Below, one piece after another: positions 61,301-64,000 of a stretch of DNA of 64,000 nucleotides. Location: the NCBI RefSeq assembly GCF_004834005.1, contig NZ_STFF01000012.1, positions 1 to 64,000 on the forward strand. The letters run 5' to 3'. The notes beneath the pieces are model-generated. The model saw nothing but the letters and a program-made list of their open reading frames with translations. It was not told the origin of the DNA and ran no database searches. The DNA comes from Niastella caeni (GTDB taxonomy: Bacteria > Bacteroidota > Bacteroidia > Chitinophagales > Chitinophagaceae). The position numbers and the translations under genes are program-made. How positions within the stretch are numbered: the stretch's first letter is position 1; every line of letters begins with the position of its first letter.

Positions 61301-62473
61301 GTTGGCATCGTTAAAGGGCAAGCCGGCTGAATTGCCCGGGTTTACCTGAATATTTGTATTGTAGGGCGCTACTTCACCAAGGTCCATCAACCCAACCACA
61401 TCCCTGGTTTCGGTAGTGGAGCCATTACGGTTGGTGACCCATACTTCCATCCGCAAGATCTGTACCTGCGAGCTAACCACCGGCAGCTTCGACATGGCTT
61501 TGTTGAAATTATTCCTGAAGTACTGGGCTAACAGGAAGTGGCGGTTCTCCTCATAATCATTGGCCTTGAACTCAAAGTAGGTGTTAGCCGATCCGCCCTG
61601 TAACCCGAGCGATTGTTTTTGTGATCGCTGGTTGGCCAGCACGCCGGTAATGAACAGTTTTCCGAATTGCAACTGGGTCTTTATCCCGAATAATTGCTGT
61701 GCCCCGGGAATGAGGGTACCTTTTGACGAGAACGAGATGTTACCCGCTTCAATTTTTTTAATGATCTCATCATCGGTACCGGAATAATCGAGCTTGAGCT
61801 GGTTATCGAAGTCGAAATTCGCCAGGGTATTGTAGCTGATAGGCAATTTGAGCTTATCGCCAATATTTCCGATCACGCTCAGGTTGGCATTCATGTCAAA
61901 ATCAAAGCCACCGTTGCGGCGGGCCCTTTCAGGTAGCGCGGGGTTCTTGATGTTCTGGCCCTGGTAACCGGCAAGGATGTTTACTTCACCCTGGGGTTTG
62001 ATCTCAATTTTACCATTCCCGAAAATGCGGTTAAACAGGTTATCGGTCATGGACATTTTTGGCCGCAGCATTTTGCGGTTAAGCCCACTGAGGATATTCG
62101 ATCTTTTCTTAAAGTAATCGGTTTCCTGTTTACGAGCCTGCAAAGCCATGAACTCCTCAAAGGTGAGATAGGTAGGTTTACGATAGTAGAAGTTTCCTAT
62201 CTTTTCAATGATGTAGTACTGCCTTGTTTTAGGATCGTAAATGACGGAATCCTGGATGTTGGCCGGGTCGCTGAGACCCATTGAATTCCGTTGTGGAGAT
62301 GTAAATTTATCGCCCCGCCTGTCGTGCAGGGGGTATTTCAATGTGTCAATGCTTTGCGGTTTGCTGCTATCCTGCCTTGGGGCATAGAAAGCCTGTGCGG
62401 TCGAACTCAAACCCACGCAAGCAGCTACTATTAACACAAGTGTTATCCGGTTTCTGTAAGGTGCGCGTGACAA
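55313..62473 (-). CDS. sprA: T9SS translocon protein SprA/Sov
   Basis: 2386 residues, the expected giant size. The start is TTG; a stop codon lies two codons upstream and no in-frame ATG precedes the signal-like segment ITLVLIVAACVGLSSTAQA. SprA forms the very large 36-strand outer-membrane barrel through which T9SS cargo leaves. Recognisable SprA segments include LSVIGNIGDKLKLPISYNTLANFDFDNQLKLDYSG near 190, SFSSKGTLIPGAQQLFGIKTQLQFGKL near 250, IDDFEGSRNAIDLR near 850, EVWFNELRLSG near 1500, and the barrel end ARFEYKKSRTVSLSLIDFQLSESRSTEF. Encoded 44 nt after ruvA, a linkage conserved in many Bacteroidota. Confidence 0.95.
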   Translation of the reverse strand: MSRAPYRNRITLVLIVAACVGLSSTAQAFYAPRQDSSKPQSIDTLKYPLHDRRGDKFTSPQRNSMGLSDPANIQDSVIYDPKTRQYYIIEKIGNFYYRKPTYLTFEEFMALQARKQETDYFKKRSNILSGLNRKMLRPKMSMTDNLFNRIFGNGKIEIKPQGEVNILAGYQGQNIKNPALPERARRNGGFDFDMNANLSVIGNIGDKLKLPISYNTLANFDFDNQLKLDYSGTDDEIIKKIEAGNISFSSKGTLIPGAQQLFGIKTQLQFGKLFITGVLANQRSQKQSLGLQGGSANTYFEFKANDYEENRHFLLAQYFRNNFNKAMSKLPVVSSQVQILRMEVWVTNRNGSTTETRDVVGLMDLGEVAPYNTNIQVNPGNSAGLPFNDANDLYRRIINDPGSRSPSFITSKLSTLQLRPVQDFEKTFARKLNPSDYFFNPQIGFLSINQPLQPDEVLGVAFQYSFNGRIFQVGEFSQDVPPDTTNTASGTQKVLFLKLLKATSQRTNLPIWDLMMKNVYSLKTKDGSYLSSVQPADFKLNVLYEEPSLGQKRFLPEGDKPGTPLITLLNLDRLNARNDPLPDGVFDYLEGFTILSQQARIIFPFLEPFGNDLDSVAFDNSPQDIKQKYVYYPLYDTIKEIAKTYANLDRYVISGYAKGQSTSEISLGAFNVPQGSVSVSAGGQILTENVDYVVDYNLGTVKIINQAILNAGLPVNVQFENNAGYGIQQRNFMGLRLDYMAKQTAREQLTIGASLVRLGERPFFTKTSYNEDPIRNTMYGVDFNYMTQAPHITRWLDKLPFYHTTEMSTITAYGEAAYLKPGHPPQIGKGSGSQVFIDDFEGSRNAIDLRFPLVSWGLASTPAGNGLFPEADKRDTLEYGFNRAKLAWYNIEPVLQDRTSADNPINKSLLNDPRVRSINVKDIFPQRTPDLGQGSLVTFDMAYYPAERGPYNYDARPGSIAADGTLLNKTKRWGGIMRGIDQVDFETGNVEFIEFWLQNPYILNPSSTGGELYFNLGNISEDVLKDGKRFFENGISGTATTALEDTNTRWGKVPANPIQVTQAFSNDPADRPLQDAGFDGLVDEAEQTKFQAYLNQLQSIGSGAYQRAFADPSSDDYINYRNAQFGSNDGILVRYKNINNPQGNSPVASSGDKFVSAFTLYPDQEEFNRDNTLNELEEYFQYRVELKKGNMRVGTNYITDSIEVRPSGSAPETWYLFRIPIREYQQKVGNIPDFKSIRFIRMYLTGFEDSVVLRFAKLELVRNQWRQFNYLLDTANQYKPIPANTTTTVKQLAVNVEENSSRFPVNYRTPPGVIRQQQLSNNNVNLLQNEQSLSMQVCNLGQKDARGVFKTLNLDLRQYKQLQMYVHAESVKSSGDIKNGELYAVIRLGNDLISNFYEIKIPLEMTPWGTTDDELIWPANNSLDLSLDRLTALKVSRNNSGNTYQYYQQTDGDGKQFAILGNPNLGEVRTFFIGVQNVNRLDACTEVWFNELRLSGLDEHGAWAATGRVDIKLADLGTLYISGSARSTGWGTLEQRVNERSRESFTQLDVATNLELGKLLPAKAGISIPVYASYSKTVTTPEYDPYDLDIKLKDKLNAASGAAKDSIRNDAIDVKTIKTVNFTNVKKNNVNGKKQQIWSIENFDLSYSYYKEEQHNPLIESNEVVRHRAGLGYNYTSTPKYWEPAKTIVKTRSPWIAAIKDFNINPIPSLLGFRADVNRQFGTYRPRSVGTPKNLIPETYDKYFTFDRTYNMRWDFTRSLNLDFTALNRAWVDEDSGRLDDAEKKRMWHNFWKGGRTISYNHKATVSYTLPTSKLPFLDWTTVRAGYTATFDWLAASLLARELGNTLSNTQQKNVTAELDFTRLYAKSRLLRAFEEDAPPAPPGVPGANNKTDSTGKKKKRDRNAPLELSGAVKFGGRILTALKRINVQYSENATATIYGYTDSTRVLGMNFKSMAPGLGFIFGRQPDTNFVNMMAAKGWLTPDSNFNYQNRQDYQQRLNITATLIPIRDLTIDLTIDKTFGKMYSELYKDTTGTGNNFARLNPYTSGSFSVSYIALKTMFTPVKPNEITTTFQKFQDYRLILSQRLAEQNPYWQKLDPSKQIQSDGYYAGYSRYAQDVLLPAFIAAYTGKNPSSVALIKQDNPNIRSNPFSGILPRPNWRLTYNGLTRIKGMEKVFTNFTITHGYTGTLSMNSFTSALLYRDSFSLGYPAFVDTLTGNYIPYFLVPNISISEQFVPLIDLDMQFTNQLTARFEYKKSRTVSLSLIDFQLSESRSTEFTIGAGYRKRGAFSWIKFRGKPLQNDASFRLDVGLRDDITSNSRLDQTQALPTNGQKVITINPTIDYVISNRVNLKLYFEQRRVEPKISTSPPITTTRAGLQIRISLAQ

Positions 62474-62517
62474 TCTTCTCTAAAGAATTAGTTAGGTAGA
62501 GTTCCGATCCGATAGGC

Positions 62518-63102
62518 TCAAATGGTTTTTAATGCTTTCTTAATAATTTCTTCAACTGCACTTAGAGAAGGGTCCGCTTTCATGACACGTTGAATGGCCT
62601 GTTCGGCTGAAGACCGGGCGATTCCCAGTGCAATCAAGGCATTTAACGCGTCCTGCTCCAACGTATTGTTTATCAATGGCGAAATATTTAGGCCTGGCTT
62701 GGCTTTGCCGAGCTTGTCCCTAAGTTCCAGTACAATCCGTTCTGCTGACTTTTTTCCGATCCCCTTTATGGCTTCCAACTGCCTGGTATTTCCCTGTACA
62801 ATGGCGCGCGACAACTCATCGGGTTTCATGGAAGACAGCATCATACGTGCGGTAGCTGCACCTACCCCGGATACGCTTACCAGTTGTAAAAAAAGCTCTT
62901 TTTCTGCCACCTCAAAGAAGCCATACAGCGTATGGGCATCTTCCTTAATGTGCAAATGCGTATATAGCAGCCCTTTATCGAGCCCCTGAATATGAGAGTA
63001 AGTTTCCAGGCTTATTTGTAGCTCGTATCCAACACCGTTGGCCTCTATATGAACAACGGCCGGCGTTTTTAATACGAACTGCCCTCTAACGAATGCGATC
63101 AT
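62518..63102 (-). CDS. ruvA: Holliday junction branch migration protein RuvA
   Basis: 194 residues. N-terminal OB fold (MIAFVRGQFVLKTPAVVHIEANGVGYELQIS), two helix-hairpin-helix motifs (LVSVSGVGAATARMML, AIKGIGKKSAERIVLELRDKL) and a C-terminal domain III that contacts RuvB (ALIALGIARSSAEQAIQ). It holds Holliday junctions for RuvB-driven migration. First gene of a two-gene operon with sprA. A near-consensus -7 box (TATTTTCG) lies four bases before its ATG. Confidence 0.96.
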   Translation of the reverse strand: MIAFVRGQFVLKTPAVVHIEANGVGYELQISLETYSHIQGLDKGLLYTHLHIKEDAHTLYGFFEVAEKELFLQLVSVSGVGAATARMMLSSMKPDELSRAIVQGNTRQLEAIKGIGKKSAERIVLELRDKLGKAKPGLNISPLINNTLEQDALNALIALGIARSSAEQAIQRVMKADPSLSAVEEIIKKALKTI

Positions 63103-63106
63103 AGGA

Positions 63107-63114
63107 CGAAAATA
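63107..63114 (-). promoter_or_regulatory. -7-like element TATTTTCG of ruvA
   Basis: One mismatch to TAnnTTTG on the minus strand, with four bases (tcct) between it and the ATG, the same short spacing as at apbE and guaB. Confidence 0.4.
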
Positions 63115-63122
63115 GGGAAAGA

Positions 63123-63389
63123 GTTTGGTTTGTGGTTTATGGTTTATGGTTTGTTGTTAATTACGAAATTTGAGCTTCAGAAATATAACTTTTGCTTAAT
63201 CAGTCCGTTATATTGGTTTATAGTTTGAGGTTTATGGTTTGTGGTTTTTTCGCAATTCGGGATGTCGTTATATGATTTTAGCCTGATAAGTGTGGCGCAA
63301 AAGTCTGGGAATTGTTGCTGATCAGGTTAAGCAGGGGTATTGTTCCGGGTTCTGCCAACCACAAACTACAAACCAGAAACAATAAACGG
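63123..63389. repeat. Three 7-nt-period arrays in the ruvA-fabH divergent region
   Basis: Array one (63123-63157) reads gtttggt, ttgtggt, ttatggt, ttatggt, ttgttgt. Array two (63211-63245) reads tattggt, ttatagt, ttgaggt, ttatggt, ttgtggt. Array three (63355-63389) reads ccaacca, caaacta, caaacca, gaaacaa, taaacgg, the reverse-complement theme. Together they occupy most of the intergenic region. Confidence 0.93.
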
Positions 63390-63397
63390 CTTTATAC

Positions 63398-63405
63398 TAT
63401 CTTTG
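63398..63405 (+). promoter_or_regulatory. -7 element TATCTTTG upstream of fabH
   Basis: An exact TAnnTTTG match 73 nt before the fabH ATG. No TTTG at the -33 distance was found, so it is a weak candidate. Confidence 0.35.
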
Positions 63406-63478
63406 CCAGCTTATTTACTTTGTTGATAGTGACTTTGTTCTTAAAAATGATTCAATATCAAACCTGTATAATAGACGC

Positions 63479-64000
63479 ATGACGCAAAAAATTACTGCTG
63501 CCATCACGGCTGTTGGTGGCTTTGTTCCGGAAGACAAGCTGACAAATGCAGACCTGGAAAAAATTGTAGATACCAATGATGAATGGATCCGGACCCGTAC
63601 CGGCATTGAAGAAAGAAGAATTTTAAAAGGCGAGAAAGGTACCTCTGATCTGATTACCCCGGCTGTTCAACAAATATTAAAGAAAAGGGGTATTGCTCCT
63701 GAAGAGATCGATGCCCTTATTGTGGGAACAGTTACCCCTGATATGATGTTCCCTTCCACCGCAAACCTCGTTTGCCACAAGGCAGGTCTCAAAAATGCCT
63801 GGGGATTCGATATGCTGGCTGCCTGCAGTGGCTTTTTATACGCCCTCACTACCGGCGCTTCGTTAATTGAAAGCGGTCGCTATAAAAAAGTGATTGTGGC
63901 TGGTGGCGACAAAATGAGCGCTATTGTTGACTATAGCGATCGTACTACCTGTATTATTTTCGGTGATGGGGCAGGGGCCGTATTACTGGAAGCCAATACT
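63479..64000 (+). CDS. fabH: 3-oxoacyl-ACP synthase III (FabH), 5' part
   Basis: The reading frame starts MTQKITAAITAVGGFVPE and stays open to the window edge (174 codons). Motifs: TNADLEKIVDTNDEWIRTRTGIEER near residue 20, VGTVTPDMMFPSTA near 80, and the active-site Cys in LAACSGFLYALTTG near 112, then GGDKMSAIVDYSDRTTCIIFGDGAGAVLLE. It starts fatty acid synthesis by condensing an acyl-CoA with malonyl-ACP. The gene is divergent from ruvA and truncated at the right edge; the remaining ~150 residues, with the catalytic His and Asn, are outside. Confidence 0.94.
   Translation, partial: MTQKITAAITAVGGFVPEDKLTNADLEKIVDTNDEWIRTRTGIEERRILKGEKGTSDLITPAVQQILKKRGIAPEEIDALIVGTVTPDMMFPSTANLVCHKAGLKNAWGFDMLAACSGFLYALTTGASLIESGRYKKVIVAGGDKMSAIVDYSDRTTCIIFGDGAGAVLLEANT

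Overview
The window looks like a chromosomal stretch of a Bacteroidota bacterium, most likely of the Chitinophagaceae (Niastella/Chitinophaga-like). This is judged from protein families rather than a database search: a complete SprA/Sov, secreted proteins with type IX secretion (T9SS) sorting domains, a PorD-like DUF4835 protein, DUF4296, DUF4105/Lnb-like, DUF5916 and DUF1080 proteins, a Bacteroidota-type omega subunit, and promoters of the TTTG / TAnnTTTG type. There is no sign of a plasmid, prophage, insertion sequence, CRISPR array or tRNA. Nearly everything is intact chromosomal housekeeping or envelope gene content.

Layout. 1-80: 3' end of a 5S rRNA and its terminator. 341-4184 (+): ApbE, then a Gfo/Idh/MocA oxidoreductase and a double DUF1080 protein that may form an oxidative glycoside-cleavage pair. 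4595-11882 (-): a V8-like protease with an overlapping membrane-anchored CnaB-like gene, a secreted hypothetical, a universal stress protein with a GT81-like/HAD fusion (possible glucosylglycerate synthesis), a glycine-rich RRM protein, and the rpsF-rpsR-rplI operon. 12323-17858 (+): a large T9SS-exported endonuclease/phosphatase-domain protein and HtpG. 18012-25205 (-): an RND efflux pump (adaptor, permease, outer-membrane lipoprotein) preceded by an AraC regulator. 25446-28337 (-): a polyprenyl diphosphate synthase and RecJ. 28542-35989 (+): OmpA-family protein, BamD-like lipoprotein, omega, CoaBC, PorD-like, DUF4296, and both subunits of a 3-oxoacid CoA-transferase. 36037-39662 (-): a sensory module of two multi-TM proteins, a histidine kinase and a NarL-type regulator, then a conserved hypothetical. 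40580-42953 (+): a second NarL-type regulator, a PdeM-like phosphoesterase and an HDAC-like deacetylase. 43054-46937 (-): a DUF5916 barrel protein and a LexA-like S24 repressor. 47046-55064 (+): GuaB, Lnb/DUF4105, an alpha/beta hydrolase, a PKD/gliding-motility protein, an SDR and a secreted hypothetical. 55313-63102 (-): SprA and RuvA. 63479-64000 (+): FabH, cut by the window edge.

The strongest unexplained signal lies between the genes. At about fifteen loci there are degenerate arrays with an exact 7-nt period. Each locus has its own consensus (aagccgt, aacgcnn, gaagtcg, agttctt, caaacca, gtttatg, attgcct, xxxcaat and others). At many loci an array is followed 35-120 nt later by a second array carrying roughly the reverse-complement consensus, so the pair could fold into a long imperfect hairpin. 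The arrays run into the 3' ends of four genes (apbE, htpG, the deacetylase and one TM protein). One ends three bases before the scoB start codon. They are not CRISPRs, insertion sequences or ordinary terminators, and they are the best candidate here for an undescribed element. Base composition, similarity scores and phylogeny were not computed; identifications rest on motifs read by eye.
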